Below are positions 25,401 through 39,200 of a DNA stretch of 64,000 nt, one piece after another. The stretch spans positions 21,220,485-21,284,484 of the forward strand of contig NW_024040817.1 in NCBI RefSeq assembly GCF_014851395.1. The letters run 5' to 3'. The position numbers and the translations under genes are program-made. Positions within the stretch are counted from its first letter, which is position 1. The number at the start of each line of letters is the position of its first letter. Below the pieces are notes generated by a model. It was not told the DNA's origin. It was given only the letters and a program-made list of their open reading frames with translations, and did no database searches. The stretch is from Micropterus salmoides (lineage: Eukaryota; Chordata; Actinopteri; Centrarchiformes; Centrarchidae).

Positions 25401-28400
25401 AAGGACTTCTTCAGTTCTGACTGTGACGACAGTCGTTACAGTCGTTAAGACTACCTGTGGCCAAGACTGAACGACCATCGTTGGTATCTTCACCTGAGGC
25501 CAATAGGTTACGTTTGTTGAGTTTCCTGGGAAGTGATGAAAGGACAGCATTGTAAGTGGGGGATAAGTGGTGGCGTAGACCCCCTCCCCTGTTCAATGAC
25601 GGCTTCTCAACCCTGGTGTAAATGGCTTCCTTGACACCTCTTTCAAACCATCCATCTTCTCTGTCTAAAATGTGCACCTGGTGGTCCTCAAACGAGTGTC
25701 CTCTGTCCTTCAGATGTAAGTAGACTGCAGAGTCTTGACCTGAGGAGTTGGCCCTTCTGTGTTGAGCCATGCGTTTGTGTAGTGGTTGTTTAGTCTCCCC
25801 AATATACAGGTCTGTGCATTCCTCACTGCATTGGACCGCATACACTAGATTGCTTTTCTTGTGTTTGGGTGTGCGGTCTTTGGGGTGTACCAGCATCTGT
25901 CTTAGTGTGTTCTTGGGTTTAAAAAACACAGGGATGTTATGTTTGTTGAAAATCCTCATGAGTTTCTCTGATACTCCAGACACGTATGGAATCACAATGT
26001 TGTTGCGTTTGACCTTCTTTTCCTCCTCCCCTGTAGTTTTGTTCTTTTTGGATCTTGTGGCTGTTTTCACAAAGGTCCATTTAGGGTATCCACAGGCTGT
26101 AAGTGCCCCCTTCAGGTGGTTCTGTTCCTTCTCTCTGGCTTGGGCGCTTGTTGGTATGTTTTCCGCTCCGTGGTGCAGTGTTCTCATGACCCCTAGCTTG
26201 TGCTCCAGTGGGTGGTGGGAATCGAACAGTAGGTATTGGATTTGGATGAGGGACGAAACGTCTTCCGGTATCTTCAACCAAGTCCAGTTGCCCTTGATTT
26301 TAACCTTCGTTGGATGTATGTATTGTTGGCCTGCGGGTGAAAAGGTGAATGACATTGTCAGGGTTCAGACATGATAAATATCTAAGAGCTGCACCGTTGG
26401 TCATTTTTGATGGTATGTTCATTACTAATTTTCTCTGAGTGATTGTGATGTTTTAATATCCTTTATGCATTGTTTATTTTTTAGTGTATTGACCTTTCAA
26501 CATTATCACAGATGCATAAAGGCAATTGTCATATAAAATACTGAATTATTTTACTTTTTTTTAAAATAACATAAATAATAGTAAATACTAAATAGACAGA
26601 AAAAATTGAGTAAATGTTTCAGATAGACCCAAATTTGAAATGTGGGATTATGTAAGCTAAACTCTCATCTCATGTCATTTAGGAGTCCTTTTAAAGAATC
26701 TAACTGTAGGGAAATGGCAGTTCACTGAGCATACTGTACAATGTTGAAGTCGTTGCAATTGATATCCCATCTTTATTTTTGTGCCACAAGGCTTCCCTGT
26801 CTCTCGCCACAGTTCCATGTTCCTTCGCTTCTTATATGTCAAACGCCTTTAAGACAAGTGACTAGTGGTACTGCAGTTTTTGAAGTCAACACTGCTCGGA
26901 CATTTTCACACAGAAAGACCTGATATTGACCCAGCACCAGGGTGGCTGTCTTGAGCTGTGAAACATATCAAACACCCCTCACCACACACTCACACAAACA
27001 CACACACACACACACACAAACTATGCGTCAGTGACCTTTGCAGGCTTTTTTTGTGTCAGCACATTTAATCTAGACGCTGCTTGAATATACAAAATGGCTT
27101 AAGGTCAGTAATGGACAGATGTTGAGTTTTTCTTTTAACTTTTTAACTGTTCTTCTTGTCCTTTTGTACTCCATCCCCACTCCTTATCCTTCTTCCTCAA
27201 CCCCTTAGGGCACGGCTGGAAGAGCTGAGGATGTTTCTGGAAAATGAAACATGGGAACTGTGTCCGGTCAAGTCTAACTTTAACATCGCCCAGCTCCACG
27301 TGAGTAAGAATCACATCACTGAGGCGAGAAAACAAAGCTTGGCAGCATTCATTTATTCTACCCTCATTCATCGCACGCCCCCCACCACTGTGATATTTGC
27401 TTATATGAAACATTTCTCTGTGTGTGTGTGTGTGTGCAAGTGTGTCAGCCTGTGTATCAACATAGAGGAGTAAAGGTCACTGCACATTAAAAAACATAGA
27501 TGGAAATAAAAGGCTGTTGTCCTTTGTGGTGTGTAGGATTTTAATTCCCTGCACTCAAAAGTAACATAAATTTTTTATAAAAATAAACCTTCAATACCAA
27601 AGCCATGTATAGATCATGTATAACCACCACAAAGGTAACCAACTCAAAGAAAAGATCATTGTGCTCGCAACATGTTCAGCTCTCTTCACTTAGAAGCAGA
27701 AATGATAAATGGAAAGAAAGAGATGTCAGAAAGATGAATGGTGTTAATTCAAAGTCAGATTTTCATACATCTTGTTTTTCCCTTCATGCCTGTCTTGCTT
27801 GGGCACATTCTACAACAAAAACACATGGCAAAGAATCTTCATAATAAACCCACTGTCATGAGAAGTTTGTACGTCTACATTGCTGTATGGTAAACAGGGA
27901 ATGTGCATTTATGCCTGGCTGACCTAAAAAAAAAAAAACAACAACAAAAAAAAACAGATTAAACTTTGGCTTTTTTGAATGCCAAAAGGTGCTACAGTTA
28001 GTTATATGAATTATTAGATTAGACACTCTTCTAGACACTGTGGCAATTTTCCAAAAGAGTGGCCTGTTATATAACAAAATATCCAGAAACCATTAACAAT
28101 ATACAACTGAAAATGGGTTAAAGTGTATTTTTCAGTGCACTGAAATTCTTTTTCTTCTTTTCTTGAAATTCATTTTTTTAAGTATTCTTCATATTGTTGC
28201 AATTGTACCCAAATTTTGGTTCTTTAATCTGTTGTCAAACAGAACATGCAGGCATTTCCTCACATCGGCGTCGGCACTTGCAGCCGTTTTTATCTCTAAA
28301 GTTCTTCCCAAACGCTACACACCATTTCTGACACAGGATCCATTTGAAATGATTTCAGTTCCTGAACTTGGAGCATGTCCCAATAAATAAAATATACTGG

Positions 28401-30192
28401 AAGGTTTGATACTTAACACCATCTTCAGCCTAAAGAAATGATGCAAGCAAAAGCGTATTGCCTTGCAAGCAGGCAGCCCACTTGTGTTTTTGCCTTTTGG
28501 CCATGCTATTTCCAGGGGAACATGCACCTGCACCTGCTCATAGATGTCACACTGTATTTTCAATCTACCACTGTTTTCGACCTAATCACAATTGCTGCTT
28601 TGAAAATGCAGACATATACATAGTTAGTAAAATGTTATACTGCATATTGTAGACTTTTTGTAACATAGTATCATTGGTAATGGCTTGACCAAACATGAAC
28701 CTACATCCGTCTCTTGTGTGTCTCTGCCCCATCTTCTCCAATTCAGGAGTTTAAGTTCATGGGCCAGTGTCGTTCTCCGTCCGTTTCCCCAAGCAGACAG
28801 GCCGTGTCCTCGACCAGCCCGGCTCAGGAGGAGCTGTCTCTGTTCAAGCAGTACCTTCAGGACGGGAACCCCTTTGAGATGCATGCTGAGCACAAAGAGG
28901 AGGAGACTGAGGATGTGCTGGCATCTAACGGGGTAAGTGCCACTGCTGAATCAGTTGTTCATTTGTTCCACCAGTCATATTTACAAAAGTATGTCTAATT
29001 AATAATGCTACTCATTGAGGTGCGTCACCAAACAAGTTAATAAAGAGACAAGCTGGTTAAGTGGGACATAATCATTGTGGGTCATTAAGTGGTTTACAGC
29101 AGCCTTCAAACTGTCATCAACAGGGCCGCAACAAACTTTTATTAGCGCTGTAGGGCCAGCAGAACCTGCCATGACTATAAGAACACTCTACTCTGTGTTT
29201 TGTGGTAAATATGCTGTGTTGCTGTCACTCTATATTGTCTAGTAAAACTACCAGGCCTCTCACTTTATAGGCCATACATAATTAACAGAAAGGAGAGATT
29301 GTTATTTTGCTTCTTGAAATGCCTGTTTGGCTGAGCATCTATCTTAGTATGCTTTGTGCAACTGCACCTTCAGAAACCAAAAGACCAGCCTAGCTAGATT
29401 TGTAGAGGGAGTGTAATCCTCTTGTCTAGTGAATGTAAGCGCTTATGCTTGGCTGACAAATCTGAATCTGAAATCATAATAGGTACTGCACGATAGATTA
29501 TATTAACAACGGACAGACAGTGGCTACTATTGTGTGGTTAAGAAGTAAGAGGAGAATCAATAAACATCCCACTGTATGTGCAATAGCAATGTACTGTTAG
29601 CAGCTGCGCTTATCTGAAGTCAGCGCCCCCTTGTTCCTTGAGGCAAGTTTCAAGCCTGTTATCACATGCATCAGCATTACCATGGTGGTTACTGGCAAAT
29701 TGTTATTGCAGAGTAGAAATCGCTTCGTAGACACTGCTGCACTTCTGCTGTAGGGCAGAGTCGCTGCTAGCAGTGGCAGCCTGAACCACTGCCTCTCTTT
29801 GTTGCATTTCTCAGCAGTAGATTCATACAGACCCACTTTTGACATCTTTGTACGTTATAAAATGTGAAATAATAACTTCTGTGCTTAAATACTTGTAAAT
29901 CTCAAATGGCTGTTCTGAGCTCTGATAACAGACTAAGGTGTAGTGACACCATAAGACAGAGAGAAGTCAAGGCTTCTATAGGGTTCAACCAGATATCCAC
30001 ACCATAGATTCAGTGATGTAGAGAATATTGCCTGGTACTATCCATGTTATACACATTATATAAGCTCCTTCTATGACTGCTATAAAGCCCAATATCGGTT
30101 TGTTGTGCCTTCATGGCTTATTTGTTAAAGAAACAATATTTCTCTTCTTGAATGGAGATTACACAGGTTCCCTGACACATCACACACTTTTT

Positions 30193-30232
<40 letters not shown>

Positions 30233-33200
30233 GATATATCTTCTTTTCAGGCTCAACCAATCCAAAGCAATAATGCACTATATAACATATTAGGCTTACA
30301 GAAACCCAAGCTTGGCTTGCTCTTAAGCTTGTAATCCTTTCAATATGGCTGTTGTGCTGCCTGAGCTTGCAGTTAAGGACAAAGGAAATATTGTCTTATT
30401 TCAGGTGAGCTTGAACCAAACTCTCCTCTGTAAGGTGAACGAATGTTCCGTTCTGTTTTTCCTCAAACCAGTCATTTCATGGTTATGCACCCATTAGAGC
30501 TAAAAGATGGAGTTGTAACATTTTCTTTTCAAAAATATTTCAGATAATTTAATTATAGCCCATTTTATTTCACACCTGATGTAAAGTGTCAGCAAAGTTT
30601 CACGGCATGGCAACAATGTTTCACTTGTGTTTATCTTCTCACTTCCTTTGTACTGTATCTCTTCTTTGCACTTGCCCTTTGTCTTTCGTGACTTCCATCT
30701 GATCTTTCTCTCCCCAATTTGTCAAGTACGAGTCAGATGAGCTGGAAAAGAGCGTGTATCAAGATTATGACAGCGACAGTGATGTCCCTGAGGAGCTTAA
30801 GCAGGACTACGTTGACGAGCAGACGGGCGATGTCCCCCACAAGAGGTCAGTTCCAAATCAAATTGTTTTTCCAAATTGCACAGCTCTAGGGATGACACGT
30901 CAACGTACATGGTTTATCCAGGTGTCCATAATTTCTACTCTTCGCTATTTCAGATTTGTGAAAGTTAGTGAACATGTGCAGACAAAGAATGTTAATCACA
31001 AATAAATCAATAAAACCATATGTCCTTGAATCTTTTTATGGAGGTTCTAAAAGGATGTGAAGTCATGCATTACACCACTTTTTATGCATTCAGCGCTGAT
31101 AATTTTAGCTCACCTCTGCATAACCCTGCTAAAGAGGCAGAAACCTTATATAAAACTGAAAAATTCTCTTTCTCCCCACCTCCGCCTTCGTGATTGGGGA
31201 CTACTGAAAGATTAGTCGCTGTTTTATAAAGACAGAGGAAATCATACGCTCCTCTGCACCTCGTGTAAAAAGATTAATTTTCATTTGAAAGAGAATTTAG
31301 CATTTTGTTTATTTTTATTATCAGGGAAGTCCTATAATTAATACACACAATTACCATATTAGCATGTCATAGCTGTAATTATTTATGTCATCCTCTCAAG
31401 TAGACGTAGTGTGCGTCATAAATAACCACATAAATCTGGGTGCTTTTGATGCAGCGGTATTGAGTTTTGAATTTTATAACCATCCTTGTTCATTTCGTAG
31501 TGTTTTTGTCAGTAAACCGACTGTGTGTGTATGTATTGGACTAAATTATTGAGAACCTTGGATTGTGTCTGTATGTGTACTTGTGCATATCTGAGAGCTC
31601 ACATCAAATTTTACACCGGATTTGCACGGGGAACAAGACATATAATACTATTACTAATTCAGTAGCTCCTCATTACAGAAGCATTGCTTTAATGACCATT
31701 TCCTGTCATGTAATCTGCAATGACTTATTAATGGTATCGTGATGTTTGTGCTCCGTGTTGAGTGTCATTATTTCACAGGCCTGACACGCCTGATATTTCT
31801 GCTTTAATTCTCGCTACATTCGATATCCTGCTCCCCACTTGCATTAACCTGACATTAGCCTATAGTAACTAAAATGCAAATTTCCCTCTCTTTTAAGCAA
31901 GAATCACTAATAGTTTATTATTGAATGGGTCGTGTGGTCACATCCAGAAATTAGAAAGGCCCATGTAATGATAGCTGGCTAATATGGCTCAATGATCAGT
32001 GTCAGGGGTCTGGTGCTCCAGGATCACCAGTTCAGAGACTTCACTACTGGGGTCCTTCTGTGTTTCCTGCATTGTGTAAAGGGTTCTGATTGATCAATTA
32101 CAAGGCTCTGACCCTCAATGAGATTTTGAACCTGGCCAATCATTGCCGAGGATTAGTGATGTTAACATATATTACTGAGTCTTTCCTTTTCTCATGACTC
32201 TGCCCTACTTTCTCTCTCACCCCCACATTCTGAATGCGTCAGTGCGTCCCGAGAGACCATAAGAAGTAAGAAAAAGTCAGACTACAACCTAAATAAGACC
32301 AATGCACCGATCATCACCAACACCACCCTGAACGTCATTCGGCTTGTCGGTAAGTCCTGCACGCATGCACACACGCACACACACACACTCCACTTCTTAC
32401 CTCTCCCTGGGAGCAGGCCACAGTGAGTGTCCTCTCTAGCCTGCTGAGATTTCCATTTATTCATCTAGCCAGCAGCTCATAGGGATTAGCATGCTCACGT
32501 CTCTGCTTCTACCTGTGTGACTGAGCTGCACTAATAATGGTTAGCCTTCGCCTTTCGCCCTGACTGTTCGCTTTCAAAGAGGTGCTTTGTGGCATGGCTT
32601 TGAAGACACTGGGGCCCTTCCTTGGCATTGCGTACCCTTTGGCGATGTGACCCCCATAATGTGATTTTCATGTGTGAAAATGAATTAGACGAGGCGGTTA
32701 TCTTTCCTCTGTGGTTGTATGGCTGAATTGAATCTTGAATTAATTTAATAACTGTAATAACAGATCTGCTGTTATTCTTGACATTTCAAACAATAAAAAA
32801 ATGTCGTTTTCATTTCAACGGTTTAAACGGTCCCTTTTTTTGTTCATACTGTACAAGAAAAAATTGTTTTTCACACAATTGGTAATATTGATTTAGAGCC
32901 ATGTGGCAAAATTTAAATTGTCAAAACTGCGTAAAAAGCCCAAGTTTGGTTCCAAGCAATCACTTCTAATTCAGTCTTCTCAGCTCTTTGATGGAGTTAG
33001 ATTGCCCCCTGAGTTAATTTGTGCAGAATACAAGAGAGAGGGCGTGAAAAATGAGAGTGTGAGAGAAATAATTATGTCTCAGTGGCAAAGCCAGCTAGAT
33101 TGAGTTTATTTCTTCTTTTTCCCCTCCATTCATCATTTGGGAGTCAATGGTAACCTTGTTACCCCCTGTACCTCTGTACTTATTGCTTTTATTACCTTCT

Positions 33201-36200
33201 TGCTTAATGAAATCCTTGCCCTCGAGCATATGCAAATGCAATGTGTTCCTGCTGAAGTTCCCTAAAGTATGTGATTCCACCATGATTAACTTATCTGTAC
33301 TTTGACTCCTTTGATTTCCTAAAAGATTTACTTAAGAACAAAACCATTTCATTCATTGTAAACTGATACTGGGTTAAAAGAACGCTTATGGGTGTCCATG
33401 GTATCAAACCTTTCTACGCAACCAGGAACACACAAAGCTCAAAAAACTTCTGGTAACGTTTTATTTTCTGCAATTTCCTTACAGGGAAGTATATGCAGAT
33501 GATGAACATTCTGAAGCCGATCGCCTTTGATGTCATCCACTGTGTGTCACAGCTCTTTGACTACTACCTGTACGCTGTATACACCTTCTTTGGACGAAAT
33601 GACATGGTACAGTATTTCTGAATTGCTATCCTGCTGTTTGATTACACACTGTATATTTATGTTGAAGAGCAACAAGCAAAACACAGACACATACTCATAG
33701 CATGCTTTAGAGTAACTTCACACTAGATTTTGGATGAAGGTAACTTGGCACTGGCCTCTTTGGGTTCAAAGAAGATCTGCAGCAAAACCTTGTGTTTTTA
33801 CATGTCTGACTGTCTCCATGGTCACCATACTGTAAAACACGCATTGACTTTGGGAAATAGAACAGTGGCGTATCCTGATGTTTGTATGAGTATTGAGATG
33901 CGGCCGGTGTGTGTAATTACATAGGGAAGCAGTTGGGTTGCTTTGGTGGCTAAGAGGGTGAAGGTGCCAACAGTCATCTCCGATCTGAGTCCCATCTGTT
34001 GTTTCCCATCTCTCTCCCCTTTTTACATAAAAGCATACAATGCTCCACAAAAATATAAAACACAAAAGAATAAGCGAACAATAGGCACAGGTGTTTTGAT
34101 GTGCATCATCCCTTACATTGCGACTAAAAAATAGTATTACTTCTGCTGCATTTGTGATGTGATGCTTTTAAGAAAATTGCCTGCATTTATTTCTAAAGAT
34201 GGATTTCTTCATGTTCATTAGATGATTTACAGTGAGATGGAGAATAACTATCTTTTCTCGTTGCTGTCTGTCTCTGTAAAAGTTTCAGCTTAAAGATATG
34301 TTACAGTCTGCGGGCCTAGTCTCCTCCACTCCATCTAACAACTATTATCTCATTTATACTGCGCTTCACAAAGAAAGAAAACCGCATTTGTGTCAGTGTC
34401 GCCCTCAGGGAAGTGATAATGATAGCAACAAAATGACTCTTGTCCCATCGAGGTGGAAGAGACAGAGAGGATGAGCGCTCCGCGGGGGCCACTCTGATAC
34501 AGATTATTGGTGTTTGTGTGAGCCATGGAAAGATAGGGGACGGTTGGTGACACACTGGTTGTAAATTGACAACTTGCCGAGTGGTCACTTTTCTCATGTT
34601 TCTTAAAATGACCACTGCGGGTACATGTTGTCTGTCTTTCTCCGTATCACCATCTGCCTTGTCTGAAACTCTCTTTTCCTTCTTTACGCATACTGTATAT
34701 TGTATACTGTATATTATTTCTCAGTCTATTCTGCTGCATCCCACCCATTTTTTCATCTTTTGTGCCACACAGCATCTTACATGTTCTGCCCCTTTCACAT
34801 AGTATCACGTGTCGTTCACCCCTTCTACTTTTTCTACTTTTGTGACTCTCTTTGTCTGTCTGACTTCATCCCTCTCAAACTCTCACTTTTTCATTTTTTC
34901 CACCGCTGTACCTATAGTCCTCATTAAGTGTAATTTCATGAACCCACACATTTCACGAATAGTCTCACTCAAAGAGGCACCAAAAGTAAAATGCTAATGT
35001 CCCTATGAATCTTTAAATAGCTTATGGAAATTGCTATACACATACGCTGGTATTTTGACCTAGGCTCTGCTCTCTTCACACTGATGGAATCAAGAAGGAG
35101 CTGCTTGACTTCTCCACTTGAAGAGTAATGGGTGACATTAATATTCAAAAGGGTAAATACCCCATTATCTGTGTATATTGGCGCTGTTAAGTTGAACTGC
35201 ACTATTGACTCTGCCACACATATGCTAAAGATGCATTGTGTGTCGTGCTCACAGATTTTCCATTGCCATTAATAACTGGGCTTTCTGCTGCTGGGAGAGG
35301 CAGATTTACAAACAGTTTTTTTAAAAAGTGATTAATCTTTCAAAATTATGGAAAGCTGTGCCCCGTGGGTTTAACCTGGATATTTCACTGAAGTGTGTTC
35401 TAAAAAGAGACAGACGAATGTAGTAAGAAAAAGAGCCAGAGAGGAGTGTGAATTGAAAGATGGAGGGAAGATAAGGATGGAAGTCTGCGTACTTTGTCTC
35501 CCTGTTTTTCAGTATAATGCAGAAAGAAGGGAGGAGAGAGGTTGGCTACCAAAACAATGAAGTAGGAAAGTGACGAGGCTAGGGAAAGAGAGAGAGCAGA
35601 TCAGGAAAGTATCTGACACTTAAATAGATGGCTTCTCTGAAAAATGAGAAGTAATGCAAGAAATAGTTATTTTTCATTGTCGACTCCAGACTCCCACTGA
35701 CATTTCTTCATGCACAAGCGCAAGTCAACGTTCTTTACACAATTAAAGTGACTTGTGATATAAAATAAAATATTCACTTCTTTCTATCTTCCGTAAGATA
35801 ATTGTGAGCCAGGATGACTTAAGATTATAATATAAGGGACTGGTCCTTCAGTGGTAGCCAGGTTAGTTAGGAGTAACAATTTCTCCCTCTAATGCAAAGT
35901 TATTTAACTCCCTTAGTATGAGGGCCAGGTAAGTAAAGGGGTGATCCAGCAGTTTAGTATTGCACTTCTCTAAATTTGGAGGACAAAAAAAAGAATGGTC
36001 AAAATACAAGCAGCAGAGGTTGAGATATCCTGACTTTTAGTCTCTAGTATGGGTCAAAATGCCACAAAAACGCTTGATCCTCAATTTCCCATGGTAATCA
36101 ATAGCATCGTTCATTAGACTCGCCCTACCTCTTGAACGCCCACGTCTTTCAAACCCCACGTCTCATTCTTAATTTAGCTTCTTCTACAAGTTTTCAGTCG

Positions 36201-39200
36201 CATGCCAAGATAACCCTGATGTTATCATGATGTCGTCATCTGTGACGTAGTTAGGGTTATTTTTTCCAGAGACACAGAAGACATACAACTTTTCACAGGC
36301 TGTGTAGTATTAATTGAAATAAGTAAACAGAACTTTATGTGCAATACCAGTGGGATGCTGCCTTTTAATGTGTTAATTAAAACCATATTGCCTTATCGTT
36401 TTACCATGTGCACACATTTGTACAGGGCGCAGTATGTGGACCTATACATGTCACCTGTATTGTGGTAGACTACAGCAGCTATTGTGTTGTGTCCCTTTCT
36501 CTTTTTCTCTTTTTTAAACCTGCCCACCCTACATAAGATGAATTGAGATGTGAGACCCCATTTATATCAAAATGTTTCAAGAGCTATTTTGGAAGTTTCT
36601 AAAAATAGTAAATCCAACTTGAAAGCTTTAAAACATATTTGAAGTTGACTATCAAGAAGCTTTGAACTCTTTGCTGTTAGAGTCCCTAAGTGATACTTAA
36701 CTGTCAAACGTCACCAAGCTTTTTATCACATCTGAGAAATTGTAGAACTAGAAGTATGTTTCCTTTTCAGAACAAGTGCAAATTAATGTTTGGACACAAA
36801 TGAGGAAGCTACCATTTGTCCTGCTAACGAAGTTCAACAACACTTAGATTTTCTTTACCTTACCTGGCAGTTTCTGATAAGTTAGAACAGTTTTGTTGTG
36901 GCTCTTGCATTAAAGGCCATTTCAATGTGAGGCAAGAATAGTGGAGACATGTACAGGATGGGGCTGAACAAAATTAATTGAAATCTTGTCAAAATCGCAA
37001 TGTGGCCTACTGCAATTTTCATATCAGCAAGGGCAAAATGTGTGTCAAAATAGCATTTTAAATTAAGCATTGTCGTGCTGCAGAGATGTCCTGGCACACA
37101 CATCATGTTCTACAGACTTCAGAAACATCTTTGTTTGGTTCAGATCCCTGCAAAAATTGCACCATAATTCATGTTCATGTTTTTTTCCACTGAAAATGAG
37201 AATAATGATATAAACGCAATCATTCCCTCTGATATCATTTTGCAATTTCAATATCAGTCAAAATAATCGCAATTAGATGTTTTTTCAAAATCGTTCAACA
37301 CTAGTAATTCTACCCTTTACTTCAATTCATCTAAATCTGTTTGTTTGCTTCTTTCTTTATGTTTTTCCCCCTTCAGTTATGTAATACTTCCTCTACTGTG
37401 TTATTATTTTTAATTTGCGATTTTCTGCTGTCCATTTGTCACCCATAGCCTGTCCCAAGCCCGTCTTTGCCAACACATGGTGGCAGAGAGGCGGGCACTG
37501 CCAGGGTGGTGGGCCCTGCTTGCTTGGTAAGAGTAGATCTCCGGAAGTATTATTTTGAATACACAAGGTTGTCCCCTGCCTTTTGTCCAATATACTAGTG
37601 AACACTTGTGTGGTGTGGTTGATCTGAAGCCCTTGAGGGTGTGCGTGATTTGCTTTCTCAAGTGACATTCAGCACATCTGAAATTGATTTTGGAAGCATT
37701 TAGTTGTTGAGTTTGCTGTGCTTTCACCCTCTCCACCATTCTCGTTTACCTTTCGTCTGTCAACTACTGTAGGCAGTGTGATTGTCTGATTTTGATGTCT
37801 GTTCCTCCCAGTTACTCCTCCCTCTTTTGGATTAGAGTCGACTAGAAGCAGAAAGTAAAGAGATTCTCTCGTCTCCGGCTACGTGAGATGAGAGCAGATG
37901 TTGCTGTGTGCGTGCATGCTTTCACACTCTGCTAAAGTGTGTGTTTTTATAGAGGAATGTGTGTGTGCACAGTGCAGACACTAAGTGTGTGTGTGTGTGT
38001 GTGTGTGTGTATCCTACAGTATGAGTCATCAGGCCTGGGTCTTATCAGCAGCAGACTGAGAACCACACTGAACCGGATCCAGGAGAGCCTCATTGACATG
38101 GTAAGACGGTAACTCCTTCTCTCTTCCTCTACTCTCAGTCTCACTTTCTCTTTTTCCATCTCTCGTTACCTCATTGCCTGTCTCATTTTCTGACACAAAC
38201 ATGCTCTCTCCACACTACCCCCAACCCCACCCTCTCGCCCTTTTATGCCTCTGCCTGTATTTTTTTTCTTTTTTTTTTTTTGCCCATGCAACCTATCCAT
38301 CTCGACCATATGTGTGGTCTTATTGTTGAGAGTGCCCACAGCCCCTGTAGCCACAAAATGCATTATGGGTCATCATTATCTGGCCAGTGGTCACTCACAC
38401 GTACACACGCGCCTCTGTCTGTTTAAGTGGCCACACCAGTGTGGATGTGTGTTATTCCATTAGGGCTCTCAGTCACTACTCCCCTCTGTAATACTACATA
38501 GTGACAATTAGCCTGGTACAGTCCACACTCGCTACACTTTTGTCCGATAGTGTGTCTGTCTGTGTCACGTCTTCCTTTCATTTGTCTCCATATATCAAAC
38601 CATCAGACTGCATTTGCCAGCCTGTGTTCAAAGAAGCAATATTTGGACTTGAATCTGGCCCTAATCTGCATTGCCACTGACATTTTACTCCCCCGGAGGC
38701 GAATACAAAATTGTGTTGATGTTATGGCTTGCTAAGAGACAAAAAACAATGAGATGTGTCCCTCAAGTCTAATTATAGTATTATAAGTGTGAGTGAATGG
38801 CTCACTGAACTTATATTTTAGTCATTCTGCCTTGGATTCAAAGGTGGACACTAAAGACGGTCTGTCTTGTGCATTGTTAAGACAGAAATGTCCAGTTGTG
38901 AAGCTCAATAAACCAGACATTAGCTCAGCTTTTGTTTCAGACAAATATAAAGCCCAGAGCTGCTTTATTGGGAAAATAAAGTGGCCAATATTGCTTTTTC
39001 ATAGTTTAATTAGATTTGTATTCTATGTCGCAATCTGTGACTCTACTACAATACTCTATCAGCTGTGGAAATGAAAAAGAAAATGTATTCTTTTCCCATG
39101 GTGAGATCCTGAATAATGTTATTTCATTTTTCATTTGCAGAGAACTTGGGGGGGCTTACTGTCGAATATCATTTCTAATTTCATCTGTACATTGACGTAA

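Larger units (their letters stand above)
25295..26312 (-). mobile_element. 5'-truncated Penelope-like retroelement copy
   Basis: A 1018-bp insertion in the e/f intron, lying antisense to vps50 and bounded by a perfect 14-bp direct repeat. It carries a GIY-YIG endonuclease frame (next entry) and two inverted copies of a ~73-bp sequence (25330-25404 and 26241-26312) differing at two positions, the structure expected for inverted pseudo-terminal repeats of Penelope-like elements (Neptune/Poseidon type). The reverse-transcriptase part is absent, so it is a 5'-truncated copy that cannot move on its own. The sharp borders and open reading frame suggest a fairly recent insertion. Confidence 0.85.
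24613..27208 (+). other. vps50 intron e/f (2.6 kb) with Penelope-like insertion
   Basis: About 1.0 kb of this intron is the Penelope-like element at 25295-26312. A CA-rich run lies near 26990-27018. The remainder is AT-rich and unremarkable. Confidence 0.85.
33607..38019 (+). other. vps50 intron j/k (4.4 kb)
   Basis: Non-coding. Contains a hAT-like repeat (about 36959-37303) and a (GT)13 run right before exon k (37985-38010). The rest is AT-rich with no element I can name. Confidence 0.85.

Noticed and set aside
25769..26374. 201-codon + strand open frame
   Set aside because: It is the antisense shadow of the Penelope-like endonuclease frame on the minus strand.
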